From DASRCB01 sp035653295 (GTDB lineage: Bacteria > Acidobacteriota > Terriglobia > Bryobacterales > Bryobacteraceae), in NCBI GenBank assembly GCA_035653295.1, contig DASRCB010000295.1:1-22981 (forward strand): a stretch of 22,981 nucleotides of DNA. Direction: 5' to 3'. Shown here piece by piece: positions 1 through 6,135 of this stretch (position 1 is its first letter; the number at the start of each line of letters is the position of its first letter). The position numbers were made by a program, and so were the translations under genes. The notes beneath the pieces are model-generated. The model did not search any database. It was not told the origin of the DNA and was given only the letters and a program-made list of their open reading frames with translations.

Positions 1-3
1 AGT

Positions 4-114
4 GTGGTGCGAGCCTTTGGCTTGCACAGCAGGCTCTCAGCTCCGTGGGGGGCAGGGCCTCGCCCTGCGGCGGGCTCTCAGCCCGCCTTGGTGCAAGCCA
101 AAGGCATGCACCAC
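4..114. repeat. Composite inverted-repeat element framing a paired hairpin
   Basis: Arms at 4-27 and 91-114 are inverted copies of each other, 22 of 24 positions matching (the two mismatches are adjacent, at 11-12). Each arm holds a GCCTTTGGC-type core. Between them lies one copy of the paired-hairpin repeat (46-88). The whole could fold into one long cruciform carrying two internal stems. No transposase is visible. It ends about 125 bp before the VOC-protein gene. It resembles a non-autonomous palindromic element, but that is inference. Confidence 0.7.
46..88 (+). repeat. Paired-hairpin GC-rich repeat, copy 1
   Basis: A G6 run is followed by two abutting hairpins. Stem 1 is GCAGGG (52-57) with loop CCTCG and CCCTGC (63-68). 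Stem 2 is GGCGGGCT (69-76) with loop CTC and AGCCCGCC (80-87). The same 43-bp unit recurs inverted at 148-190 and 16785-16827. The size, the intergenic location and the palindromes resemble REP/BIME-type elements. Open frames across it are an accident of composition. Confidence 0.85.
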
Positions 115-147
115 AATCGGCACTTCAGGAGAATGTCGAAACTTCAG

Positions 148-190
148 AGGCGGGCTGGGAGCCCGCCGCAGGCCGAGGGCCTGCCCCCCA
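148..190 (-). repeat. Paired-hairpin GC-rich repeat, copy 2 (inverted)
   Basis: This is the reverse complement of the unit at 46-88. Relative to copies 1 and 3 the short stem has changed on both arms together (GCAGGC, 68th-73rd base after 100, i.e. 168-173, pairs with GCCTGC at 179-184), so the base pair is kept. The loop of the other stem differs by one base. Copies 1 and 2 face each other 60 bp apart. Confidence 0.85.
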
Positions 191-224
191 TAATGCACGT
201 TCGGAACAGCGATCCAAACTGCAG

Positions 225-230
225 TACAGT
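225..230 (+). promoter_or_regulatory. Possible -10 box before the VOC gene
   Basis: TACAGT ends 9 nt before the ATG at 240. There is no Shine-Dalgarno between them and no clear TTGACA at the usual spacing. It is one of the weaker members of the close-to-start TAnnnT set described in the findings. Confidence 0.3.
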
Positions 231-239
231 TGGCAACAT

Positions 240-608
240 ATGATTCGCAAGATCGCGCCGCTGTTCTTCACAACGGACATTTCCTCCACGGTCGCCTGGT
301 ATAAGGACAAGCTTGGATTCGAGTGTCTCGGAACATGGCAGGATCCGCCCGTGTACGCAATCGTGTCGCGCGACCGGCAGGTAATCCACTTCCGGTGTGC
401 CGAGCCTCCAACCGCGAATCCGGACAAATACCCGGAGGAATTGCTCGACGCATATGTTTTTATCGACGACGCCGACGCACTCTACGCGGAATACGAAGCG
501 CGTGGCGTGGAGTTCACACGGGGGCTTGGCAACATGCCATGGCGGTGTCGCGAGTTTGTGGTGAAGGATTGCGATGGCCGCCTGCTGGCCTTCGGCGCAG
601 ACCTGTAG
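240..608 (+). CDS. VOC (glyoxalase/bleomycin-resistance fold) family protein
   Basis: This 122-residue protein is the size of a single vicinal-oxygen-chelate domain. It opens MIRKIAPLFFTTDI and continues with STVAWYKDKLGFE (about residues 16-28), the usual first beta strand and helix of the fold. A second half follows with YVFIDDADALYAEYEARGVEF and ends in a strand containing VKDCDGRLLAFG (about 108-119), the typical 'D-P-x-G' region of VOC proteins. Members are dioxygenases, isomerases, resistance proteins or ligand binders; the substrate cannot be read from sequence. The ATG at 240 is chosen because upstream codons in this frame only translate the GC-rich repeat. No operon partner is obvious; the next gene starts 131 bp downstream and is unrelated. 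Confidence 0.85.
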   Translation: MIRKIAPLFFTTDISSTVAWYKDKLGFECLGTWQDPPVYAIVSRDRQVIHFRCAEPPTANPDKYPEELLDAYVFIDDADALYAEYEARGVEFTRGLGNMPWRCREFVVKDCDGRLLAFGADL

Positions 609-739
609 TTCTCTCCGGGCGCAGCTCCAGGAACACAGATTGAAACGGTTGCTCCTCGTGTGTCACTACCCGGCAGCGCCGCGAGCGGGTTCCGGTAAGG
701 GACCAGCAGCGGCCACCATCAGACGTTAAGGAGACTGTC

Positions 740-1012
740 ATGGAAAAAGAACGCAACGCTCATGCCGCGGAGGTCCTGCGCCGCCTCGACCAGCTGGGAG
801 CGATCAAGCTGGACGTGCTGGTCGCAAAAGCTGCCGAGATCCAGGGTGTCGCCGGAGTGGCGAACGACGACGACGATCACGGGATCTGCTATCCCTTCTA
901 CATTCGCATCGGTCCGCCGCGCGACATCGATCTCGTGGCCGTGGCCAGCCAGGTGAAACAGCTTGGATTCGAGCTGACGCGCGTCAGCCAGGCGGCGACC
1001 GGGAAGGCCTGA
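740..1012 (+). CDS. Small hypothetical protein (90 aa), first gene of a coupled pair
   Basis: I do not recognise this family. The start is well supported: AAGGAG at 728-733 sits 6 nt before the ATG. The product is acidic to neutral, with an N-terminal amphipathic helix-like stretch (about residues 5-34), a DDDDHG cluster (about 43-48), then a beta-like stretch with YPFYIRIGPP and a second helix (about 66-80). It has no signal peptide or membrane segment, so it is probably cytoplasmic. Its TGA stop at 1010-1012 directly abuts the ATG of the next gene, so the two are likely translated together and may act together. The DDDDH patch might bind metal, which is speculation. Confidence 0.75.
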   Translation: MEKERNAHAAEVLRRLDQLGAIKLDVLVAKAAEIQGVAGVANDDDDHGICYPFYIRIGPPRDIDLVAVASQVKQLGFELTRVSQAATGKA

Positions 1013-2254
1013 ATGGCAACGGTTCTCGTTCCCGCCGGGGAAGGGCGCGTGGAGGATTGGGGCGCCGCCACACGGCGCCTCGATCAACTGCGGGAGTTCG
1101 TCCGCTGCTCGCTGCGCGTCGGGCGTCTTCTTCTCGATGAAGTGCTGACTGAGCAGTTCAGGAACGACGATCCGTCGCAGTATCGCAAACTCGCCAGCAA
1201 AGCGGGCGGCGAGCTGGCCATGCTGCTGCGCATGGCTCGACGGGCGCTGACGGACGACGGCGACGCCCGTGAGATAACCGATCTCGCTCGCGATCTTGCG
1301 CGGCACGCGCGGGCGCCGCATTTGCGCCGCTCTCTGGTGACCCGCCCATCGCGAGCGCCAATGTACGCGCTCGCGCATCTCTGCCTTTCGGAACTCGGCG
1401 TACCGGATGAATCGTTTGATCGGCTGGCGCGAACGGCGCTGACTTCATCGGTGCGGTGGGCGAATGAAAGAGTGGCGTATCGCATGCTGGACGCTGCATG
1501 GACCCGGCACATCGCTTTCGGCGACGCGGAACTGAGTCACCCGGCAATTGCTCTTTCCCCGATCGGCGCCGGAGTCGACCTGCTGGAAGCCACGACAGAG
1601 GACGCATACGCGTTCACGCACGCGCTTCCGTACGCGACCGACTTTGGGCGCCTCCCGCTTCCGTTGCCGGCGAAGGTTCAGCGACTCGTCGAACTGGCGG
1701 AGGCGATCGTGGTGAAGTCGCTTGACGAGGACGACCTCGATCTTTTGGCCGAGGTGCTGATGGCGCCGGCGATCCTGCGCGTTCCCTGGACGCCCACGCT
1801 CGAATTCGGCTGGCTGGTTCTGGAGCGGGTCTGGAACGAGTTCGGATTCGTGCCTGGGCCAGGTCTGCCGGATCCGGTGGAAGGGGAGACGCGGGCGCAA
1901 AGAGTCCGTCGCGTGCTCGGGACCACGTACCACACTTCCTTCGCCGCCGGCCTGTGCTGCGCGACGCTGATCGTCTGCGACGCGCTTCCACCGGAATCGT
2001 ATCGCTGCGAGACACGCGATGCGGAACCACCGGCCGGAAAGGGAACCATGTGGCGGCTGGCGTGGAACGAGTGCTCAGGGACGCAGCAGGACGGTCTCGT
2101 GGTCATTCGCCTTGGGTTTCAGCTCCGTCGTGGCGTGGAACGGATGGATGTGGCGGCGATACGAGACGTGGTGCTGTCGGCTGCGGAAATGGGCCGGCTG
2201 GAGCATCCTTTATTCGCCCAGGCGCTGGAACTGCTGGAACGGCTTGGCTGCTGA
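1013..2254 (+). CDS. Hypothetical protein (413 aa), second gene of a coupled pair
   Basis: The ATG immediately follows the stop of the 90-aa gene (TGA then ATG), with no separate ribosome site, so expression probably depends on translational coupling. The product is rich in Leu, Arg, Ala and Glu and looks mainly alpha-helical and soluble. No signal peptide, membrane segment or catalytic motif is recognised. Two neighbouring Cys (CC at about residue 319-320, in the FAAGLCCATLIVCDAL stretch) and several conserved-looking Trp residues are notable. Codon use is like neighbouring genes, with GC-rich third positions, which supports a real gene. It converges on the esterase gene with only 7 bp between the stops. 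Function unknown. Confidence 0.8.
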   Translation: MATVLVPAGEGRVEDWGAATRRLDQLREFVRCSLRVGRLLLDEVLTEQFRNDDPSQYRKLASKAGGELAMLLRMARRALTDDGDAREITDLARDLARHARAPHLRRSLVTRPSRAPMYALAHLCLSELGVPDESFDRLARTALTSSVRWANERVAYRMLDAAWTRHIAFGDAELSHPAIALSPIGAGVDLLEATTEDAYAFTHALPYATDFGRLPLPLPAKVQRLVELAEAIVVKSLDEDDLDLLAEVLMAPAILRVPWTPTLEFGWLVLERVWNEFGFVPGPGLPDPVEGETRAQRVRRVLGTTYHTSFAAGLCCATLIVCDALPPESYRCETRDAEPPAGKGTMWRLAWNECSGTQQDGLVVIRLGFQLRRGVERMDVAAIRDVVLSAAEMGRLEHPLFAQALELLERLGC

Positions 2255-2261
2255 TGGAGCC

Positions 2262-3056
2262 TTATTTTCCGAACAGGAACTTCAGCACTCGTCCGAAACG
2301 CGCTCCCCAGGCGGCCTCGTTGTGTCCGGCGGACTCGACCTCGCAATAGCTGAGGTCCTCGCCGTCGCGCCAGCCTTTGGCGTGCATGGCCTGGCGCAGC
2401 TCCCGGAGATCGTTCACGACCGCGGCGGCATCATCGCCCTCGGCCGTGCCGCAGTCCAGCCACACCTTCGGCCTTACCCGGCCGCGCCAGCCGCGTACGA
2501 TGCCGAGAATCGCGCGCGCGTCCCACCAAACCGAGGGAGACATCACCGCCAGATTTCCAAAAACGCGCGGGTATTCGAGTCCGGCAATGAGCGCGGCAAG
2601 GCCCCCCAGCGACGATCCGCCCACGGCGGTGAACGCGGCGGCCTTCAGCGTCTGATACTCGTGATCGATGAAGGGCTTGATCTCGCGGGCCAGCATCTCC
2701 GCGTGGCGATCGGCCTTGCCGCCCTTCCGGAGCCGGCGGTCGCGCGTTGGGGTGTACTCGGAAATGCGACGGACGCCGGTGTTGTAGACCCCGACAATAA
2801 TGATGGGGCGAATCTCGCCGGCTCGAATCAGATCGTCGGCGGTAACGTCGGCGCGCCAGTCCTGCCCGCCAAACGCGGTAGCGGGATCGAACAGGTTCTG
2901 CCCATCCTGGAGGTACAGGACGGGATACCGCCAGTCGAGCTCGCGATATCCGGGCGGCAGGTAAACGATGAGATCGCGCCGGGTGGAAAGAAAGCTGGAG
3001 GGGAACCGCGGATGGAGGACAATCCGCCCTTCATCCCGGGCACGGAGAGCAGTCAA
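2262..3056 (-). CDS. Putative esterase, enterochelin-esterase-like alpha/beta hydrolase
   Basis: This 264-residue protein has the hallmarks of the PF00756 esterase family (Fes, esterase D, mycolyltransferase relatives). They are the RRDLIVYLPPGY opening strand (about 26-37), YPVLYLQDGQNLFD (about 44-57), and the nucleophile elbow GGSSLGG with Ser149 as likely nucleophile. The likely acid lies in DCGTAEGDD (201-209), and the likely catalytic His is in SAGHNEAAW (His245). There is no signal peptide from this start, so it may be cytoplasmic. The start codon appears to be TTG at 3056-3054. A TAGAAT box lies 6 nt upstream and no better ATG/GTG is in frame. Its substrate (siderophore ester, sugar ester or other) is not deducible. 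It is divergent from the inositol oxygenase. Confidence 0.88.
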   Translation of the reverse strand: MTALRARDEGRIVLHPRFPSSFLSTRRDLIVYLPPGYRELDWRYPVLYLQDGQNLFDPATAFGGQDWRADVTADDLIRAGEIRPIIIVGVYNTGVRRISEYTPTRDRRLRKGGKADRHAEMLAREIKPFIDHEYQTLKAAAFTAVGGSSLGGLAALIAGLEYPRVFGNLAVMSPSVWWDARAILGIVRGWRGRVRPKVWLDCGTAEGDDAAAVVNDLRELRQAMHAKGWRDGEDLSYCEVESAGHNEAAWGARFGRVLKFLFGK

Positions 3057-3062
3057 CTCAAC

Positions 3063-3068
3063 ATTCTA
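3063..3068 (-). promoter_or_regulatory. Candidate -10 box, leaderless start of the esterase gene
   Basis: Read on the minus strand, TAGAAT is followed by 6 nt and then the TTG start. That places the expected transcription start on or next to the start codon. No Shine-Dalgarno fits in the gap. It overlaps the same 66-bp divergent intergenic region as the inositol oxygenase promoter. Confidence 0.45.
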
Positions 3069-3093
3069 ACGGCCGCGCGATGGCCATATATCC

Positions 3094-3118
3094 TGCTAAA
3101 ATCGTGGAGGTCAGGAGG
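3094..3118 (+). promoter_or_regulatory. Extended -10 promoter and Shine-Dalgarno of the inositol oxygenase gene
   Basis: TGCTAAAAT at 3094-3102 fits an extended -10 (TGn plus TAAAAT). AGGAGG at 3113-3118 lies 4 nt before the ATG at 3123, which decides that start over the in-frame ATG at 3144. The predicted leader is only about 14 nt, just enough to hold the ribosome site. Confidence 0.5.
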
Positions 3119-3122
3119 ATGC

Positions 3123-3971
3123 ATGCAGGTGGCGCAGAGCCCCATGAAAAGTGTCGATGAATGGGATGATTTCGTCGCCACGCGCTATAAGGAAGGCAAA
3201 TCGGAAGAGGAGTTCCGCAACTATCGTCCGGATGCCAACCCGACCGTCACCGAATTCTACCGGCAGAATCACGCCAACCAGACACTCGCCTTCGTGCTGG
3301 CGAAGGAGGCCGAGTACCTGCCGCTGAATCGACGCCGGATGGGCATTTGGGAGGCGATGGAGTATCTGAATACGCTGGTGGACGACAGCGATCCCGATAC
3401 CGATCTCTCCCAGATCGAGCACCTGCTGCAGACCGCCGAAGCGATCCGCCGCGACGGGCATCCACGGTGGTTCATTCTAACCGGCCTCATTCACGATCTC
3501 GGAAAGATTCTCTGCCTGAACGGCGAGCCGCAGTGGGCTGTGGTTGGCGATACCTTTCCGGTGGGCTGCGCGTGGGCGGACGAAATCGTCTTCCGGGAGT
3601 TTTTTGAGGCCAACCCCGACAGCCGCGTGCCCGAATACCAGACGCCGAACGGCATCTACGAGCCGCACTGCGGTCTGGGCAAGGTGCACATGTCGTGGGG
3701 GCACGACGAGTATCTCTACCACGTCACAAAGAACTACCTGCCTGAGCCGGCGCAGTACATGATCCGGTATCACTCGTTCTATCCGGCGCACAAACACGGC
3801 GCCTACCGCAATCTCATGAGCGAGAGGGACGAGGAGATGTTCGGATGGGTGCGGAAGTTCAACCCTTACGATCTGTACTCCAAGGGCGCCGAACGGCCCA
3901 GTGTGACGGAGTTGCGGCCCTTCTACGAGGAGCTGATCGCCGAGTATTTCCCGCGGGAACTGAACTGGTAA
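3123..3971 (+). CDS. myo-Inositol oxygenase (EC 1.13.99.1)
   Basis: This 282-residue protein aligns by eye over its full length with mammalian MIOX (285 aa). The enzyme cleaves myo-inositol with O2 to D-glucuronate using a mixed-valent di-iron site in an HD-type fold. All six expected iron ligands are present: His100 (in EHLLQTAE), His124 and Asp125 (LIHDLGK), His194 (GHDEYLY), His217 (YHSFYP) and Asp250 (NPYDLYSK). Substrate-loop signatures EPQWAVVGDTFPVGC (135-149) and PHCGLGKVHMSWG (181-193) are intact, so it should be active. Cytoplasmic. Glucuronate would feed a uronate pathway, but no other inositol or uronate gene is in the window. Most bacteria use inositol dehydrogenase instead, so this oxygenase route is notable. 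The 3' end is duplicated at 4816-4992. Confidence 0.95.
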   Translation: MQVAQSPMKSVDEWDDFVATRYKEGKSEEEFRNYRPDANPTVTEFYRQNHANQTLAFVLAKEAEYLPLNRRRMGIWEAMEYLNTLVDDSDPDTDLSQIEHLLQTAEAIRRDGHPRWFILTGLIHDLGKILCLNGEPQWAVVGDTFPVGCAWADEIVFREFFEANPDSRVPEYQTPNGIYEPHCGLGKVHMSWGHDEYLYHVTKNYLPEPAQYMIRYHSFYPAHKHGAYRNLMSERDEEMFGWVRKFNPYDLYSKGAERPSVTELRPFYEELIAEYFPRELNW

Positions 3972-4007
3972 GTTGATGCTGCCCAGGACGCCGGATGGCG
4001 CCGGGCT
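3831..4007 (+). repeat. Direct repeat A: 3' end of inositol oxygenase plus 36 bp downstream
   Basis: This 177-bp stretch (codon 237 to the stop, then 36 bp of flank) is repeated at 4816-4992 with 8 mismatches, about 95% identity and no gaps. Because the noncoding flank is duplicated too, the match is a DNA duplication and not protein-level similarity. Confidence 0.95.
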
Positions 4008-4153
4008 TGCGACGCATCGTTCATATTGTTCGACCATTCTGTTTCAGACCTCCAGACCAGACCTGATGACGCAGACCGGTCGGATCGCTGAACCGCAGAG
4101 TACGGTTCAACGGTCGTAGCTGTACGTCGTTGTCGTCCCGTTTGCGGAGGCGG
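3972..4153. other. Intergenic region with a small hairpin
   Basis: This stretch lies between the inositol oxygenase and the orphan minus-strand gene. The first 36 bp belong to direct repeat A. The rest holds a perfect 7-bp inverted repeat, TGAACCG (4089-4095) and CGGTTCA (4103-4109), with a 7-nt loop. No T-run follows on either strand, so it is a weak terminator candidate at best. I see no other gene here. Confidence 0.5.
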
Positions 4154-4666
4154 CTATGAGCCGGTCCTCCGGGCAGAGCCGTTCGGCGTAGCTCTTTCCC
4201 GAGAATTCGGCGAGGAGGCGGAGAGCATGCTCCGCAGTCGGTCCGCAAAATAAGCTGCAGAGTGCTCGGGACCGATAACGAAAACCAACTTATAGCGTGA
4301 AGCGCCCTGGCCGCCCAACCTCACATACTCGGCCATAACGTCAAGATCGTCAAACTCCTCGTGCCACGCGGTCATTGGACGACCGCCGCCAACTTGCGCT
4401 TGCGCGCCCAGAGCAACGCTCTTCTCGTCAATGCGGTCGTGCAGAGACTCGGATCCCCGTCCCATGGTCTCAATCCAGTCCGTATGCAGTTTCAAAAGTC
4501 CGATTGAAACCTGGTCGGCCAACCGCTCTGTTACCATCGTCGGGTCAAGAATCGCGATGAAAGCATCGCACTGTTCTCCACCCGAAGGCGCCTCGTCACG
4601 ATGGGGTACATGCTCATCAAAAATGATGTATGTCGTCGACCCGAAGGGTATCTGTATGTAATTCAT
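4154..4666 (-). CDS. Orphan hypothetical protein (170 aa) inside the duplicated region
   Basis: I do not recognise this protein. It starts MNYIQIPFGSTTYIIFDEHVPH and has an acidic, probably soluble N-terminal two thirds. A stretch with FDDLDVMAEYVRLG is followed by YKLVFVIGPEHSAAYFADRLRSML (about residues 125-148), which could be a beta strand and helix. The last 20 or so residues are Ser/Arg-rich and low in complexity, as if the natural end were lost or frameshifted. It is the only long frame in the 808 bp between the two direct repeats. That stretch is poorer in G+C than its neighbours (hand counts of 53-58% in three 60-bp lines against 62-75% in lines of adjoining genes). The ribosome site is weak. 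It may be a cargo gene carried in with the rearrangement, or a decayed gene. Confidence 0.5.
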   Translation of the reverse strand: MNYIQIPFGSTTYIIFDEHVPHRDEAPSGGEQCDAFIAILDPTMVTERLADQVSIGLLKLHTDWIETMGRGSESLHDRIDEKSVALGAQAQVGGGRPMTAWHEEFDDLDVMAEYVRLGGQGASRYKLVFVIGPEHSAAYFADRLRSMLSASSPNSRERATPNGSARRTGS

Positions 4667-4815
4667 ATTCTGCGAGTCCTCACTCCCGCCCTCGTGACAG
4701 AGTACGCTTCGAGGTTACCCGATTCAGCCTGTTATAAAAGTTTTGCGGATCGGCGCCGGTTCTCCGCATCGATGGGTCCGTTTGCGCCGCCGCGGGCGCC
4801 CCGGTCTGAATCAGC
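4667..4815. other. No gene seen; right-hand part of the segment between the repeats
   Basis: This is AT-richer sequence upstream of the orphan minus-strand gene and probably contains its promoter (TATAAC-like sequence near 4732-4737, read on the minus strand). I find no coding frame with protein-like character, no transposase remnant and no terminal inverted repeats. Confidence 0.4.
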
Positions 4816-4956
4816 GAGGAGATGTTCGGATGGGTGCGGAAGTTCAACCCTTACGATCTGTACTCCAAGGGCGCCGAACGGCCCAGTGTCACGGAGCTGC
4901 GGCCCTTCTGCGAGGATCTGATCGCCGAGTATTTCCCGCGGGAACTGAACTGCTAA
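4816..4956 (+). pseudogene. Inositol oxygenase 3'-end fragment (46 codons plus stop)
   Basis: In the same frame as the parent gene this encodes the last 46 residues (EEMFGWVRKFNPYDLYSKG onward) and its stop at 4954-4956. It has no start codon and none of the upstream ligands. Differences from the intact copy are Y268C, E270D and W282C plus two silent changes. Conversion of Trp and Tyr positions to Cys suggests loss of constraint. It is either the displaced tail of an insertion event or the remnant of a deleted tandem copy. Confidence 0.9.
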
Positions 4957-4992
4957 GTTGACGCTGCCCAGGACGCCGGGTGGCGGCGGGCT
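4816..4992 (+). repeat. Direct repeat B: degenerate copy of the inositol oxygenase 3' end and flank
   Basis: This pairs with 3831-4007 at a constant offset of 985 bp. Similarity starts abruptly at 4815/4816 and stops after 4992. Five mismatches are in coding sequence and three in the noncoding flank. Confidence 0.95.
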
Positions 4993-5074
4993 ATAACCCG
5001 GGTACCAAGGTGAATCGCGATTGCGGCCCGGTAATTCAGGTGAAATACGAGTTTCGCGCCCCGCGGCAGCGTGC

Positions 5075-5083
5075 TAATTTAAT
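5075..5083 (+). promoter_or_regulatory. Candidate -10 box before the PilZ gene
   Basis: Overlapping boxes TAATTT (5075-5080) and TTTAAT (5078-5083) lie 9 and 6 nt before the TTG at 5090. This is a small AT-rich island in GC-rich surroundings, with no Shine-Dalgarno, and it favours the TTG start at 5090. Confidence 0.35.
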
Positions 5084-5089
5084 TCTGTC

Positions 5090-5530
5090 TTGCCAGTCTA
5101 CGATCTGCTCAGTCGTTTTCGGGACAAGCTGACCGACGGCATGCGCATCACCCGCCTGCTGGAGGCCGACAGCGGCGGGCAGGCGCCCGAGGTGCAGTGC
5201 TTTCGACGCCCGAGGCTGCCGGAGCCCGACCGTTCCCGGGAGCGGCGCTCGGAGCCGAGATTCAGCGCGCAGGGACCGTGCGACGTGGCGGTAATCACGC
5301 CGGGCAGCGCCTTTTCGGTGCGGGGCGAGGTGGTGGACCTTTCCCGTTCGGGGGCGGGCGTGCTGCTGCCCTGCGCGCTTGCGCCAGGCCGAGAAGTCGC
5401 CATCCGCACCGGGCGGCTGGTCCTGTTCGGGACTGTGCTGCATTCCCGCCCCGAAGGAAACGGGCAGTTCCGCACGGGGATCCGCCTGCGGGACGTTTTC
5501 GAACTCGAGAATCCTCCCGCCGGCCTTTGA
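5090..5530 (+). CDS. PilZ-domain protein (putative c-di-GMP effector)
   Basis: This 146-residue protein has both PilZ c-di-GMP-binding signatures: RxxxR as R53-S-E-P-R57 within ERRSEPRF, and D/NxSxxG as D83-L-S85-R-S-G88 within VVDLSRSGAGV. Beta strands of the barrel follow (AIRTGRLVLFGTVLHSR, then FRTGIRLRDVF). The N-terminal 45 residues are a charged helical extension. PilZ proteins bind c-di-GMP and control motility, exopolysaccharide or enzymes by contact. The start is uncertain: TTG at 5090 (favoured by the nearby AT box) or the in-frame ATG at 5141, which would still keep the whole domain. The next gene, a membrane protein, follows after 29 bp and could be its partner. Confidence 0.85.
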   Translation: MPVYDLLSRFRDKLTDGMRITRLLEADSGGQAPEVQCFRRPRLPEPDRSRERRSEPRFSAQGPCDVAVITPGSAFSVRGEVVDLSRSGAGVLLPCALAPGREVAIRTGRLVLFGTVLHSRPEGNGQFRTGIRLRDVFELENPPAGL

Positions 5531-5545
5531 AAGCCGGGGTTCCGA

Positions 5546-5551
5546 TAAAAT
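5546..5551 (+). promoter_or_regulatory. Candidate -10 box, near-leaderless start of the membrane protein gene
   Basis: TAAAAT ends 8 nt before the ATG at 5560. The gap has no Shine-Dalgarno. A possible TTGAAA at 5527-5532 is too close (13 bp) for a normal -35. Confidence 0.45.
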
Positions 5552-5559
5552 GAGCAGCG

Positions 5560-6099
5560 ATGCAGGACTGGCGTTCTTTTAGCCAGGGAATTCACGACAA
5601 TCCCGCGCTGTTCGTTACCATTCTGCTGGTCGCGGCCTTCTTCGCGGGATGGCTGGTGTTTGAAACTCTCCGGCGCTCGGAAGACCATGGGGAGATCCAT
5701 CGGCTGCGGCGCAGGCTGCAGGATCTGGAGATTCAGCGCGCGCACGCCTACTCCAATCCGGGCCGGGTGAGCGGGGGCGAAGTGCTTGCGGATCCGGTGG
5801 TGCTGACGCCGCGGTGGGTGCGGCGGGGCGGCGCCGCGACCAGCAGCGATGGAGGGTGTCTGGTAATCGTGAACGACATCAGCGAGGCTGCTCAGAAGGT
5901 GCTGCTCACGGTTCGCATCGACGGTCTTGCCGTTCATACCCGCGAAGGCGTTCGCACCGGTCACTCTCTTCAGGCGCGCGGGAACATGGGCGCCTACACG
6001 ATTCTGGTTTCGGCCCTCGAACCTCTGCAGGCCATGGTTTCCGTCTCCCTGCGCAGCCGCCACGCGGAGGCCGCATCTCAGGCCAGTGTCGGTCCATAG
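5560..6099 (+). CDS. Single-pass membrane protein of unknown function (179 aa)
   Basis: Family not recognised. A short N-terminal cytoplasmic or lumenal piece (MQDWRSFSQGIHDNP) is followed by one strong membrane segment at about residues 16-35 (ALFVTILLVAAFFAGWLVF). Next comes a charged heptad-like helix, about 37-62 (RRSEDHGEIHRLRRRLQDLEIQ), that may be a short coiled coil. The rest is a beta-rich domain (about 80-165, with GGCLVIVNDISEAAQKVLLTVRIDGLAVHT). The positive charge just after the membrane segment suggests that the C-terminal domain faces the cytoplasm. It sits 29 bp after the PilZ gene in the same direction. Working together is possible but is inferred only from position. It converges with the permease gene. 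Confidence 0.75.
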   Translation: MQDWRSFSQGIHDNPALFVTILLVAAFFAGWLVFETLRRSEDHGEIHRLRRRLQDLEIQRAHAYSNPGRVSGGEVLADPVVLTPRWVRRGGAATSSDGGCLVIVNDISEAAQKVLLTVRIDGLAVHTREGVRTGHSLQARGNMGAYTILVSALEPLQAMVSVSLRSRHAEAASQASVGP

Positions 6100-6135
6100 C
6101 ACCGGGGAGGGTACGGGCGGCGCACAGACCGCGGC

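Noticed and set aside
45..239. 65-codon amino-terminal extension of the VOC protein
   Set aside because: It merely translates the paired-hairpin repeats. The family begins at the ATG at 240.
2370..2392. GCCTTTGGCGTGCATG, similar to part of the inverted arms at 4-27 and 91-114
   Set aside because: Only about 12 bases match and they lie inside the esterase coding sequence. Probably chance.
2019..3122. Amino-terminal extension of the inositol oxygenase through the esterase region
   Set aside because: The frame is open by chance opposite the esterase gene. AGGAGG and the -10 box just before 3123, and similarity to MIOX, fix the true start.
5098..6102. Minus-strand open frame (334 codons) opposite the PilZ and membrane protein genes
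   Set aside because: The plus strand shows intact PilZ motifs and a proper membrane segment. The antisense product is Arg/Pro-rich with no domain.
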